A DNA stretch of 64,000 nucleotides from Paraburkholderia azotifigens (GTDB lineage: Bacteria; Pseudomonadota; Gammaproteobacteria; Burkholderiales; Burkholderiaceae). Below, one piece after another: positions 1 to 7,711 of the stretch. Position 1 is the first letter of the stretch. The number at the start of each line of letters is the position of its first letter. The notes beneath the pieces were generated by a model. It was given only the letters and a program-made list of their open reading frames with translations. It was not told the origin of the DNA and did not search any database. The stretch is from contig NZ_VOQS01000003.1 of assembly GCF_007995085.1 (NCBI RefSeq), positions 620,001 to 684,000 on the forward strand, read 5' to 3'. The translations under genes were made by a program, and so were the position numbers.

Positions 1-206
1 GACGCCCTCCCGATTACCCCCGACAGCGCCGCCGGCGCGCGAGACAACCTCACCGCTTTCCCTCCCCCCGACGGTCAGAGTTTCCGCGTGACTATTGTTC
101 TTGAGTCAAGTTTCCCGATTTGCCAAACGTTTGCGGTATGCATATCAAGTTCGCCGGGAACCTGCCGAAAAACCGATACAGCGTCAACGACTTCTGGGAG
201 CGGTTC

Positions 207-584
207 GTGAAGCAGCTTGCGATTTGTATGGTTCTTGCCGTGATGGCCGGTTGCGCGCAGTTGCCTGCCAATACGGCATCGCAGGCGGACAAGCCGCCCG
301 CGTCGAACGACGTCATCAGTTTCGCGATTCCGCCCGACGCGCTCGGCGCTCGCGATCCGCAGCTGTCGGCCGTGCTGGCGAAGGCGGGCGCGCTGGCCGC
401 GTCGCAGAAGCAGCCGACCACCATTCTCGTCACCGCGCTCGGCCAGGATCTGCCGTACCTGAATCAGGCGATCTGGCGCGGCGTGCCTTCGCAGCACCCG
501 GCGAAGCTGAGCCTCGAGAATCTGACGGCGGGCGCGAATCAGCCGTATAGCGTGTCGATCCGGCCGACGGCCGCGACGCCATGA
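207..584 (+). CDS. small lipoprotein, possible pilus or secretion accessory
   Basis: A 125-residue predicted lipoprotein of unknown function. I place the start at GTG 207, where GGGAG lies just upstream. From there the protein opens with a short hydrophobic segment and the lipobox VMAGC, so signal peptidase II cleavage and lipid anchoring are expected. An in-frame ATG at 120 exists but would put the signal segment internally. The remainder is soluble and Ala/Pro rich with no domain I recognise. The stop overlaps or sits just before the next exported gene, and a lytic transglycosylase follows. A lipoprotein, exported protein and lytic transglycosylase in a row is typical of the end of a type IV pilus or secretion operon; that reading is inference only. 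Confidence 0.75.
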   Translation: MKQLAICMVLAVMAGCAQLPANTASQADKPPASNDVISFAIPPDALGARDPQLSAVLAKAGALAASQKQPTTILVTALGQDLPYLNQAIWRGVPSQHPAKLSLENLTAGANQPYSVSIRPTAATP

Positions 585-598
585 GGGGAAGCCACGCC

Positions 599-967
599 AT
601 GTTCCGCACTGTCATCCTCGCGGCGAGCCTTGCGCTCGCCGCGCTCATGAGCCAGGCCGCATTCGCAGGCCAGCCGGCCGTCGCCGGCGCGCTGTCGGCG
701 AATGGCGGGACCGCTACGTCGGCCGCCGCGTCGGCTGCCGCTGACAAGGTCTATCCGCCGCTGCCGACGCTCGCGATGCTGCCGCCGTCGGCCGGCGACG
801 ACGACGAGCCGATCGCCGCGCCGAAGCCCTCTGCGAAGAAGCGCAAGGCCCGCGCGCCCGTCGACGTGCGGCCCGCCGCGCCCGCTGCGCGCCTCGTCGT
901 GTCGGACACGACGCGCACGTATCTGCGTTCGGTCGAAAAGCAGCTCGACCTGGCGCTGGCGAAATAA
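599..967 (+). CDS. hypothetical exported protein
   Basis: A 122-residue protein starting at ATG 599, preceded by AGGGGAA. An ATG at 581, overlapping the previous stop, is possible but has no better ribosome site. The first 22 residues form a clear signal peptide ending AAFA before GQPA. The mature part is rich in Ala and Pro, with a Lys/Arg patch (AKKRKARAP) near the middle and no recognisable catalytic motif. It lies between the lipoprotein and the lytic transglycosylase on the same strand with short gaps, so it is probably co-transcribed with them. Function is unknown; an envelope role is inferred from the signal peptide and neighbours. Confidence 0.7.
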   Translation: MFRTVILAASLALAALMSQAAFAGQPAVAGALSANGGTATSAAASAAADKVYPPLPTLAMLPPSAGDDDEPIAAPKPSAKKRKARAPVDVRPAAPAARLVVSDTTRTYLRSVEKQLDLALAK

Positions 968-1000
968 CCGAGGATCCGCGCATACAACGGAGCGTCACAC

Positions 1001-1501
1001 GTGTCCCTTCACCGACTTCACGCCGCGCCCCGCTCGCGGCGTCCGCTCAGGCGTGCCTTCGGCGCTTTCGCACTAGCGCTGTCGCTCGCGGCCTCGACGT
1101 GCGGAACGGCCCGCGCCGACGACTGCTTCGAGCAGGCCGCCGTGTATCAGGGCGTCAATCCGTTGATCCTGCGCGCCGTTGCATGGCACGAATCGAAAGG
1201 CGATCCCGCTGCCGTCAACCGCAATTCAAACGGCTCGATCGACGTCGGCCAGGCGCAGATCAATTCGGTGCACTTCAGCGATCTGAAACGCCTCGGCATC
1301 CCGCACCGCGCGCTCACGGATGCTTGCGTGAACATCTACGTCGCCGCGTGGCTCATCAAGCAGAAGATGGTGAAGTACGGCAACACGTGGCGCGCGATCG
1401 GCGCATATCACTCGGAGTCGCCGAAGGAGCGCGACGCGTATGCGCGCAGCATCCAGAAGATTCTCGTCGCGTGGGGCGAACTGCTGCCTGCAGCGCACTG
1501 A
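1001..1501 (+). CDS. lytic transglycosylase (SLT fold)
   Basis: A 166-residue exported soluble lytic transglycosylase-like enzyme, which cleaves peptidoglycan glycan strands to make room for envelope machines. The start is GTG 1001 behind GGAG. Residues 1-39 are a signal peptide ending TARA. The SLT signature AWHESKGDPAAVN carries the catalytic glutamate (about residue 64), followed by the conserved SIDVGQAQIN segment and a later GAYHSES motif. At about 125 mature residues it resembles the small IagB/BfpH/VirB1 type that serves type III/IV secretion and type IVb pili rather than general cell-wall turnover. The two preceding exported genes support that, but no secretion ATPase or pilin is visible here. 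It ends one base before the convergent gene's stop. Confidence 0.88.
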   Translation: MSLHRLHAAPRSRRPLRRAFGAFALALSLAASTCGTARADDCFEQAAVYQGVNPLILRAVAWHESKGDPAAVNRNSNGSIDVGQAQINSVHFSDLKRLGIPHRALTDACVNIYVAAWLIKQKMVKYGNTWRAIGAYHSESPKERDAYARSIQKILVAWGELLPAAH

Positions 1502-1906
1502 CTACTTGCGCGATTTCGTCAGCCGGTGTCCGAGGCCGAGATTGGTCGCGATCTGCCAGGTATAGACACGTGAGTAGCTGACGCCGAACCTCACGCGTAT
1601 CACCTCGCGCAGACGGTTGCTGGTCCAGGCATCGGAAGGAAAACCGTGGATGCCCGCCGGACCGTTCAGCGCCGCCGCGATCCATTGCAGCGCCGCCTCG
1701 TCGAGCACGGACGAACGCCCGCCGACGCTCATCTGCCGCAACGACTCCAGCCCGCCCTCGTTCACGAGCGTGCGATATTTGCGCACCGTGTTCTCGGAGA
1801 TATGCAGTTGCGCGGCGACATCGCTGACGGACGCGCCCTCCATCAGCATCTTGCCCGCGGCAAGCCGGCGCATGACGGTCGGCAATGCTTCGTTTCGTGG
1901 AGGCAT
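1502..1906 (-). CDS. helix-turn-helix protein, transposase N-terminus-like
   Basis: A 134-residue DNA-binding protein. Residues 10-50 form a helix-turn-helix of the IS630/homeodomain-like class (GASVSDVAAQLHISENTVRKY). Residues 60-125 resemble the second winged-helix part of IS630-type transposases (SNRLREVIRVRFGVSYSRVY). The DDE catalytic domain is absent and no inverted repeats flank the gene, so it looks like a transposase-derived DNA-binding protein kept on its own. It may act as a regulator. It is convergent with the lytic transglycosylase and the two stops abut exactly. The DNA upstream of its start is noticeably AT-richer than its surroundings. Confidence 0.72.
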   Translation of the reverse strand: MPPRNEALPTVMRRLAAGKMLMEGASVSDVAAQLHISENTVRKYRTLVNEGGLESLRQMSVGGRSSVLDEAALQWIAAALNGPAGIHGFPSDAWTSNRLREVIRVRFGVSYSRVYTWQIATNLGLGHRLTKSRK

Positions 1907-2562
1907 GAGCGGTCTCGCTGACGATCGGAACGGATAAGCCTCGGGTGCCGCATGACAGGCCTTGCACGGCGCGCAACAAAAGACAAAAAACCAATATATG
2001 CTTCAAGACTGTTTGTGTCAGGGGTCCGTAAAATTTCATGAATATAGAAAAATCATTTACAGATTTTATTGCACTCTCTTAATCCGTATAAACAGTTGAA
2101 ATCATTTCGGTTAACAATAAGAACCCTCATATTTTTTCAACGGTATTACATCGCGCCTTGAACTTACCGAAGTCGTTTGCTAGCATGCAGTAACCATTAC
2201 TTGCGTCGAGTGCAGTCAAGTCTGACGAACGCACTTTGGTCCGTGCGCCTGCCGCGTTTTCACGAGGGAACGTCGTATGGCAATACGTCGATTTCAATAC
2301 CGCACTAAGTAATCGCCCTGGCTAATCGCCCTGGCTTTGCATGCCACGGCAATAACCCGCCATTGCTGTTTATTTGCAGCCTCAAAAGGCGGCGTGTGCG
2401 CGTTTGCCCGGAAATATCATTTTCGCGTAACCCGAATTAAATCAAACTTCACCAGCACGTAATCGCTTTTGGCCGTCAATGACATAGCGGGCAGTTGCAG
2501 TCGTCTGTCGCGCAGCGCCGGCAGCCGGCCTGCGCGACGGCGCACCACGCGCGGAGGTAGAG
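1907..2562. other. long AT-rich intergenic spacer
   Basis: No convincing protein gene of normal size lies in this 650-base stretch. Its left half (about 1970-2200) is clearly AT-richer than the rest of the window, which suggests regulatory DNA or a foreign remnant. A perfect 13-bp tandem duplication sits at 2310-2335. Just before it an 11-codon reading frame starts at ATG 2277 behind GAGGGA. That could be a leader peptide but is too short to trust. Confidence 0.5.
2310..2335. repeat. perfect 13-bp tandem duplication
   Basis: The unit TAATCGCCCTGGC occurs twice back to back (2310-2322 and 2323-2335) inside the AT-rich spacer. The first copy overlaps the stop codon of the possible 11-codon frame. 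It may be a recent slippage duplication or a paired protein-binding site. Confidence 0.7.
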
Positions 2563-2955
2563 ATGGAAGCGGAACGGGTCGAGCGTATCGTCGTGGCGTT
2601 GCGGCGCGCGGCGGAACATGAGCGTCTTCTCACCTATCAGCGCTTTCACGCTATGTTCGGCGCAGGCGATCCGCTCACGGCTCGCTACGACGCGCTGGAG
2701 CGCGCCATCGCTTCGCTTGGCGAAGTATCGAGCATCGATTACGGCGTGCTGCTCGCGCTGAGCAACGGCTTGCCCGGCCCCGACTTCTTCCGCCGCTATC
2801 AGAAGCATCGCTATGCCGACTATGTCGCCGTCATGGGGCCGCCCATCCACAGGCAGTCGGTCAAGCGCAAGCGCGAACTGGTCGAGGCGGAACGCCGCCG
2901 GGTCTATGACGATGCAAGAAGAAAAGCGGCCAGCCACGCCGCCGAAACCGCCTGA
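2563..2955 (+). CDS. conserved hypothetical protein
   Basis: A 130-residue soluble protein of unknown function. ATG 2563 has GGAGGT about six bases upstream, so the start is secure. The sequence is mostly charged and predicted helical. The last 35 residues are strongly basic and Arg/Lys/Ala rich (KRKRELVEAERRR), which would suit nucleic-acid contact or a coiled coil. There is no signal peptide, membrane segment or known catalytic motif. The next gene, an exported protein, begins 93 bases downstream on the same strand. Confidence 0.65.
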   Translation: MEAERVERIVVALRRAAEHERLLTYQRFHAMFGAGDPLTARYDALERAIASLGEVSSIDYGVLLALSNGLPGPDFFRRYQKHRYADYVAVMGPPIHRQSVKRKRELVEAERRRVYDDARRKAASHAAETA

Positions 2956-3048
2956 GCCCCCGCCGGATTCACCCGCGCAGAACGCGCGCACGGCTTATCC
3001 CGCTATCCGGCCAACGGACCACGCGTCCATTCAAACGAGGAGTCTCAC

Positions 3049-3648
3049 ATGCAACTTGCAGCTCGCCGTTCGATCCGCATCCTGGCCATTGCCGCTTGCG
3101 CGGCGCTCGCCGCGCCCGTCAACGGCGCTCTCGCGCAGGACAATCCGGCGTCCGCGACGAATGCCGTCGGCACGGCCGCTGTCGCCGACGTGACAGCGCA
3201 CATCACGCATATCGACGCCGACAACAACGAAGTGACGATCCGCGGACCGCGCGGCAACTCGATGATCGTCGACGTCGATCCCGATGTCGGCGACGTGAAA
3301 AAGCTCAAGGTCGGCGACGAAGTGCACATCTCGTACAAGGGCGCGCTGCTGCTCTCCGCGGACAAGGTCGATTCGAAGGGCATACGCTCGCGCGTCGAAT
3401 CGCAGGCGACGACGCCCACGCAAGGCGGCGCGTCGACGCAAATGCGCCACGTCGAAGTCGTCGCAACCGTGCAGAAGATCGATCGCAAGAAGCGCCTGGT
3501 GACGCTGCGCGGCCCGCAACGCACCGTGGTGCTGGAAGTTGCGCCCGACGTGCCGCTCGACAAGCTCAAGGTCGGTGACAGCATTCGCGCGAACTACGCA
3601 TCGGCCACGGCCGTGCAGATCACGCGCAATGGCGCGCCCATCCAGTAA
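3049..3648 (+). CDS. exported protein with two homologous beta-rich repeats
   Basis: A 199-residue exported protein starting at ATG 3049 behind GAGG. Residues 1-30 are a signal peptide ending GALAQ. The mature protein has two related modules of about 60 residues. The first carries NNEVTIRGPRGNSMIVDVDP followed by KLKVGDEVHISY, and the second KKRLVTLRGPQRTVVLEVAP followed by KLKVGDSIRANY. Each looks like a small OB- or SH3-like beta barrel. This points to a periplasmic binding or structural protein, not an enzyme; no family name is certain. A small membrane-protein gene follows on the same strand. Confidence 0.7.
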   Translation: MQLAARRSIRILAIAACAALAAPVNGALAQDNPASATNAVGTAAVADVTAHITHIDADNNEVTIRGPRGNSMIVDVDPDVGDVKKLKVGDEVHISYKGALLLSADKVDSKGIRSRVESQATTPTQGGASTQMRHVEVVATVQKIDRKKRLVTLRGPQRTVVLEVAPDVPLDKLKVGDSIRANYASATAVQITRNGAPIQ

Positions 3649-3745
3649 CGGCCTGCTTGCGCCTTGCGTCTCGCCTCGCGTCTCGCCTCGCGCATCGCGC
3701 CGGCGAGACATCTCGCTGTCCATCATTGCCCGCATGGTCGATCCG

Positions 3746-3973
3746 ATGCCCATCGAACCCTGGAACTCGCCGAAGCGCCGCGCGCGCCGCAAGATGATAT
3801 GGAGCAAGGCTCATGTCGTGCTCGCCGCGATCGGCACGCTGTCGGCCGTCGCGGGCATCGCCGTCGCGATCAACGGCGGGCTCGAATTCAACCGTACGAA
3901 GGTGTTCGTCGGCGTCGGCATCATCGTCGTGTCGACGATCCTTTACGTGTCGATGCTGTTCGTCGACGACTAG
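3746..3973 (+). CDS. small two-helix membrane protein
   Basis: A predicted 75-residue inner-membrane protein. The most plausible start is ATG 3746; ATG 3734 and ATG 3797 are alternatives, and none has a strong ribosome site. A basic N-terminal stretch (SPKRRARRK) precedes two hydrophobic helices, roughly residues 24-42 and 52-71, suggesting cytoplasmic termini. The C-terminus is short and acidic. It is convergent with the diguanylate cyclase gene downstream. Function is unknown. Confidence 0.55.
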   Translation: MPIEPWNSPKRRARRKMIWSKAHVVLAAIGTLSAVAGIAVAINGGLEFNRTKVFVGVGIIVVSTILYVSMLFVDD

Positions 3974-3993
3974 CGCGAGCGCAGGAAGCGCCG

Positions 3994-5091
3994 CTAGCCG
4001 ACGAGCATCACCACGCGATTGCGGCCCTCGGCCTTGGCCTGGTACATCGCGCGGTCCGCTTCATCGACGAGCATGCGTCCGAGCCCGTCGAGATCGGCGC
4101 CCAGCTGCATCGCATGCGCGGCCACGCCGATCGACACCGTCAACGGAATGCGCGCGCCGCCGTCGTCGCCGAGCAGCTCGAGCCGCTCGACGGCTGCGCG
4201 CATGCGTTCGGCCACGACGAGCGAATCCTTCAGATCGCCTTGCAGCAGCACGGCGAACTCTTCACCGCCGTAGCGCGCGATCGTGTCGCCAAGACGCGTC
4301 TGCTTGCGCAGACAAGTGCCGACCAGCGCGAGCGCGCGGTCGCCGACCGCGTGACCGTAAGCATCGTTGATCGGCTTGAAACCGTCGATGTCAATGAAGA
4401 GACAGCCGAGGGGCAGACGGTAGCGCGACGCGCGGGTCGTCTCTTCGCGCAGACGCTCGTCGAAATAGCGGCGATTGGGCAGGCCCGTGAGCGCGTCGGT
4501 GGCGCCGAGGCGTTCCAGTTGCTCGCGATGCGCGACGTTGTCGAGGCTCGCCCCGACGATCACGGCGAAGCGCTCCAGCATGTCCGTCGCCATGCCCGGT
4601 GAAAAGCGGCTGTCGTTGTCGCTGCCGAGACACAGGTAGCCGCACGGCTGGCCGTTCGCGGCGAGCGGCAGCAGCGCGACGCTGGCCGGCTGCATGTCGC
4701 CCGCAAAGAGCGCGTTGCGCGTCGCGTCGTCCATCGACGCCGGCGCGCCCAGCCACGGACGTCCTTGCGGACACAGGCGCGCCGCCGCTTCGCCCGTTTC
4801 CGGCGACGTCTTCAGCGACGCTGCCGGGCTCACGTTCGCGGCATGGTTCGCGTGACGCGAGGCCAGCTCATGCAGCAGCGGCAGCGTGTCGTTGAGCCAC
4901 AGCATCACGCGCTCCAGCCCGAACTCGCGCGGCAGATAGTCGAGCAGCACGCGGCAAAGCGACTGGAAATCCTGCGCGCGGATCAACTGGAGTTCGACAT
5001 CCTGGAAGCGGCGCAACGTGCGTTCGTTGCGTTGCACCGTATCGACGAGTGCGCGAAGGCGGACGGACTGGGGCGTGTGTGGTGTGCTCAT
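3994..5091 (-). CDS. diguanylate cyclase with DUF484/GAF-like sensor
   Basis: About 365 residues. The N-terminal 190 form a DUF484/GAF-like sensory region, and the C-terminal 165 form a GGDEF domain that makes c-di-GMP from two GTP. The active-site loop reads YGGEEFAVLL. The product-inhibition I-site RLGD sits five residues before it, so the cyclase should be active and feedback-controlled. The substrate-side motif GCLFIDIDGFKPIND is intact. There is no transmembrane segment, so this is a cytosolic enzyme. I chose the start at 5091 (MSTPHTP); an upstream ATG at 5154 is open, but the sequence before 5091 looks like shadow coding. No strong ribosome site marks either start. Confidence 0.9.
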   Translation of the reverse strand: MSTPHTPQSVRLRALVDTVQRNERTLRRFQDVELQLIRAQDFQSLCRVLLDYLPREFGLERVMLWLNDTLPLLHELASRHANHAANVSPAASLKTSPETGEAAARLCPQGRPWLGAPASMDDATRNALFAGDMQPASVALLPLAANGQPCGYLCLGSDNDSRFSPGMATDMLERFAVIVGASLDNVAHREQLERLGATDALTGLPNRRYFDERLREETTRASRYRLPLGCLFIDIDGFKPINDAYGHAVGDRALALVGTCLRKQTRLGDTIARYGGEEFAVLLQGDLKDSLVVAERMRAAVERLELLGDDGGARIPLTVSIGVAAHAMQLGADLDGLGRMLVDEADRAMYQAKAEGRNRVVMLVG

Positions 5092-5249
5092 CTGGGCCGT
5101 TGCATTGGGGCCCGCTACAGGGCCCAACGTCTGGTTATCGGCCTCGAAGCGCATTTGCTTGAGGCCGATGCTTGCAACGGTTGAAACGTGCCCGATATGT
5201 GCCGGATGCGGAGCCGGTTCGCGCCTGAGACGCGCGGCTCCCCATGCGC

Positions 5250-5444
5250 TTACGACCGCCGGCCGAGCGCCTCTTCGATCTTGCGATCGGTCTTGTACTG
5301 GCTCAGCGCGTAGACCGACCAGATCGCCGCGGGCAGCCAGCCGATGATCGTGAGCTGCAGCACGAGGCAGATGATCCCGGCAAACGGACGGCCGATCGTG
5401 AAGAACTGGAACCACGGCAAGAGCAAGGCAAGCAACAGACGCAT
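5250..5444 (-). CDS. Pmp3/YqaE-like small membrane protein
   Basis: A 64-residue hydrophobic protein with two transmembrane helices. It resembles the YqaE/Pmp3 group (GIICLVLQLTIIGWLPAAIW) and ends in a charged tail (YKTDRKIEEALGRRS). ATG 5444 is preceded by GGAAA. Members of this group are stress-linked proteolipids that influence membrane potential; the role here is inferred. It lies about 30 bases downstream of the YbjQ-like gene on the same strand and is probably co-transcribed with it. Confidence 0.78.
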   Translation of the reverse strand: MRLLLALLLPWFQFFTIGRPFAGIICLVLQLTIIGWLPAAIWSVYALSQYKTDRKIEEALGRRS

Positions 5445-5473
5445 GAGATTTCCTTCTGGTTGAAAAGCCTGAA

Positions 5474-5809
5474 TCAGACGCTGCGGCGCGCGTGCACGGC
5501 GGTGCCGTAGCAGAGCACTTCCGTCACGCCCGCGCCGATTTCGGTCGCATCGTAACGCATGCCGATGACAGCATTGGCGCCGAGCAGCGCGGCTTCCGCC
5601 AGCATGTGCTCGTAGGCGTCGTGCCGCGCGCGCTCGCACAGCGACGTGTACAGCGAGATGTTGCCGCCGAAGATCGTCTGCAGCCCCGCGCCGATCGATC
5701 CCACCACCGAGCGCGAACGCACGATGATGCCGCGCACCATGCCAAGCGATGCGTCGACGGTATAGCCGGGCAAATCGAAGGTCGTGGAGACCATGTGTCG
5801 TTCGATCAT
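5474..5809 (-). CDS. YbjQ-family (DUF74) putative heavy-metal-binding protein
   Basis: A 111-residue protein covering the whole YbjQ/DUF74 family length. The start at 5809 has GGAGG seven bases upstream. Family hallmarks are visible: an N-terminal TTFDLPGY strand, the glycine-rich [15 protein letters not shown] segment, a helix carrying [17 protein letters not shown], then [15 protein letters not shown] and EVLCYGTAV. The family forms pentameric rings sometimes annotated as metal binding, but the biochemical role is unsettled. It probably forms an operon with the Pmp3-like gene downstream. Confidence 0.85.
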   Translation of the reverse strand: MIERHMVSTTFDLPGYTVDASLGMVRGIIVRSRSVVGSIGAGLQTIFGGNISLYTSLCERARHDAYEHMLAEAALLGANAVIGMRYDATEIGAGVTEVLCYGTAVHARRSV

Positions 5810-5846
5810 ATCGTTTCCTCCGCTGTTGATTCGTTACGCGTTTTGC

Positions 5847-6569
5847 TCAGCGCCCCGCTGCCCACAGCAGCGACAGCCCCGACGACAGCATCAATCCGTC
5901 GACGACCATCCGGAACGTGCCGGGACTCATGCGCACCACGATGCGCCGCGCGCAGAACGCGCCCGCCATCAGTGCGGACCCCGCAATCAACCCGTCGACC
6001 ACGACGTGCAGCGGCAACGCGCCGAACCGATCGAAAGCCGCGACCTTGGCGGCATAGACGGCGAGCGAGCCGGCCGCTTCCGTCGCGAGAAATGCGCCTT
6101 TCACGAGGCCGTAACCCATGAACACGGGCACCGTGATCGGTCCCGTCGAGACCACGATGCCCGTCAGAAATCCAACCGGCCCGCCGATGGCGGCCAGATG
6201 CCACGGCGAAAAGCGGACCGGGCGGCGCGCGAGCCACCGTCGCGCCGGCACCATCGCGACGAAGAACAGGCCCAGCGCGATCTCGACGGCATGCGGCGGC
6301 AATGCGAGCAGCGTGCGCACGCCGAGCGCCGCGCCCGGCACGGCCGTCGCGCAATAGGCGCCGCACGCGCGCCAGTCGATTTCGCGCCACCATGCGAGCA
6401 CCTTGCCGAAATTGCCCATGATCGCGGCGATCGCCATGATGGGCACCGCCTGTTGCGGCCCGAACAGCATCACCAGCACGGGCATCAGCAGCATCGACGA
6501 ACCCGTGCCGATCACGCCGCTTAGCGTGCCGGCCGCAAGCCCGACCACGAGCACCAACAGATAACCCAT
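5847..6569 (-). CDS. TauE/SafE-family permease
   Basis: A 240-residue integral membrane protein of the TauE/SafE (sulfite/sulfoacetate exporter) superfamily. The start at 6569 (MGYLLVLVVG) has GGGGAG just upstream; an upstream in-frame ATG at 6629 is less likely. The two family repeats are visible: GLAAGTLSGVIGTGSSMLLMP near the N-terminus and GGPVGFLTGIVVSTGPITVP in the second half. About eight hydrophobic helices are present. Family members move small organosulfur or other anions. No sulfur-metabolism gene lies nearby, so the substrate is unknown. Confidence 0.85.
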   Translation of the reverse strand: MGYLLVLVVGLAAGTLSGVIGTGSSMLLMPVLVMLFGPQQAVPIMAIAAIMGNFGKVLAWWREIDWRACGAYCATAVPGAALGVRTLLALPPHAVEIALGLFFVAMVPARRWLARRPVRFSPWHLAAIGGPVGFLTGIVVSTGPITVPVFMGYGLVKGAFLATEAAGSLAVYAAKVAAFDRFGALPLHVVVDGLIAGSALMAGAFCARRIVVRMSPGTFRMVVDGLMLSSGLSLLWAAGR

Positions 6570-6799
6570 ACGGCTCCCCGAAAAGCGCGTTGGCGCCATG
6601 CTACTGGAAAAAGGCGGCGCATCACGCAAACGTGTGACGAATGCGGGCGAGCGTTTATGCGTTCGGGCGCGTCGTCGCCGTCAATTGCTGCTACAACTCG
6701 TATTGGACGCGCGCGTGACGCCGCGTCCTTTTTGTCTGCGGATTGTAGTCGTAGCAATGCGGGTATCGGCTGTGCCGTGCGACTGCGAAGGAACGCGCG

Positions 6800-7606
6800 A
6801 TGATGAGCGAATCCAGCAGGATGATCGTGGCGGGCGGCGTGCTGATCGGCGCGCTGACGCTCGCCGCGCTCGGATTGCGGTTCGGCAATCGCGAGTCGTC
6901 GGCGAAGGAAGCGGACGGCCACATCGACGCTTCGCTCGCGTTCCACGCGCGGCCCGCGACATCCGACACGTCCGTCGACGATCCGCAAAACGCAGGCATC
7001 GCGCGCGTGTTGCAGGCCGTGCATGACTGTCTGCAGAGCGGCGACCTCGCGTCCGCGCACGTGCTGCGCGATGCCGTGCTGGCGATGCGCGCAGACGAGC
7101 CGCAGGCGCTCATGCTGCAAAAGAAACTGGCCGCGCGCGAAGCGATGGCGCGCACGGCGAAGACATCGTCGCCAGGCGACGTGAGACCGTCCACGCGCAC
7201 GCACGCATCGCGAAAAGCGCAGCATGCGCCCGGCACTTCCGACGATGACGAAGCGCTGGCGGCCAACCTGCCGCCGCCCGTGGATATCCGCCCGGACAAC
7301 GCAAAAGCCGATGCAACAGAAAACGCTCCGCAGATGCAGGCTGAAGTCGTATCGCAAACGCCGGCGTTGACGGAAGAACCGCCTGCACAACCCGCCGCCT
7401 CCGCCCCCGCCATCGCATCGGGCAAGCCCAACCGCGAACCGCCCGTTACCGCCGCCCGCGACGCACCGAAAACCCGCGCCGAAGTACGCGACGAACTGAC
7501 GCGAGCGCGCAGCGACGGCTCGCTGTCGCGCTTCGGTAATCCTGATCCGTACGGTCCGGGCGGCGTACCGAGCCGCGACACGCAGCCCGCCGCGCGCAAC
7601 TGGTGA
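6800..7606 (+). CDS. hypothetical membrane-anchored protein
   Basis: A 268-residue protein starting at ATG 6800 or 6803, with GAAGGA upstream. Residues 9-26 form a single transmembrane or uncleaved signal segment (GGVLIGALTLAALGLRFG). A helical region at residues 60-110 (ARVLQAVHDCLQSGDLASAH) looks like a TPR-type hairpin. The remainder is a long low-complexity Pro/Ala/Glu-rich stretch. The last 20 residues end in a Gly/Pro-rich segment. Topology suggests a periplasmic domain tethered to the inner membrane. I cannot name the family. Confidence 0.68.
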   Translation: MMSESSRMIVAGGVLIGALTLAALGLRFGNRESSAKEADGHIDASLAFHARPATSDTSVDDPQNAGIARVLQAVHDCLQSGDLASAHVLRDAVLAMRADEPQALMLQKKLAAREAMARTAKTSSPGDVRPSTRTHASRKAQHAPGTSDDDEALAANLPPPVDIRPDNAKADATENAPQMQAEVVSQTPALTEEPPAQPAASAPAIASGKPNREPPVTAARDAPKTRAEVRDELTRARSDGSLSRFGNPDPYGPGGVPSRDTQPAARNW

Positions 7607-7711
7607 CCGCCCATCACAGGCGGCATGTTGCCTGACCGGCCGGTTGGCGAATCCGCGCGTGCGTCTCTACAATGACCGGCCAGATCAACTGCGTCTTGCA
7701 CAGGTAACACG

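Noticed and set aside
1..206. An open frame running in from the left edge and ending at 210
   Set aside because: It has no protein-like motif and no internal start with a ribosome site, so I cannot support a partial gene.
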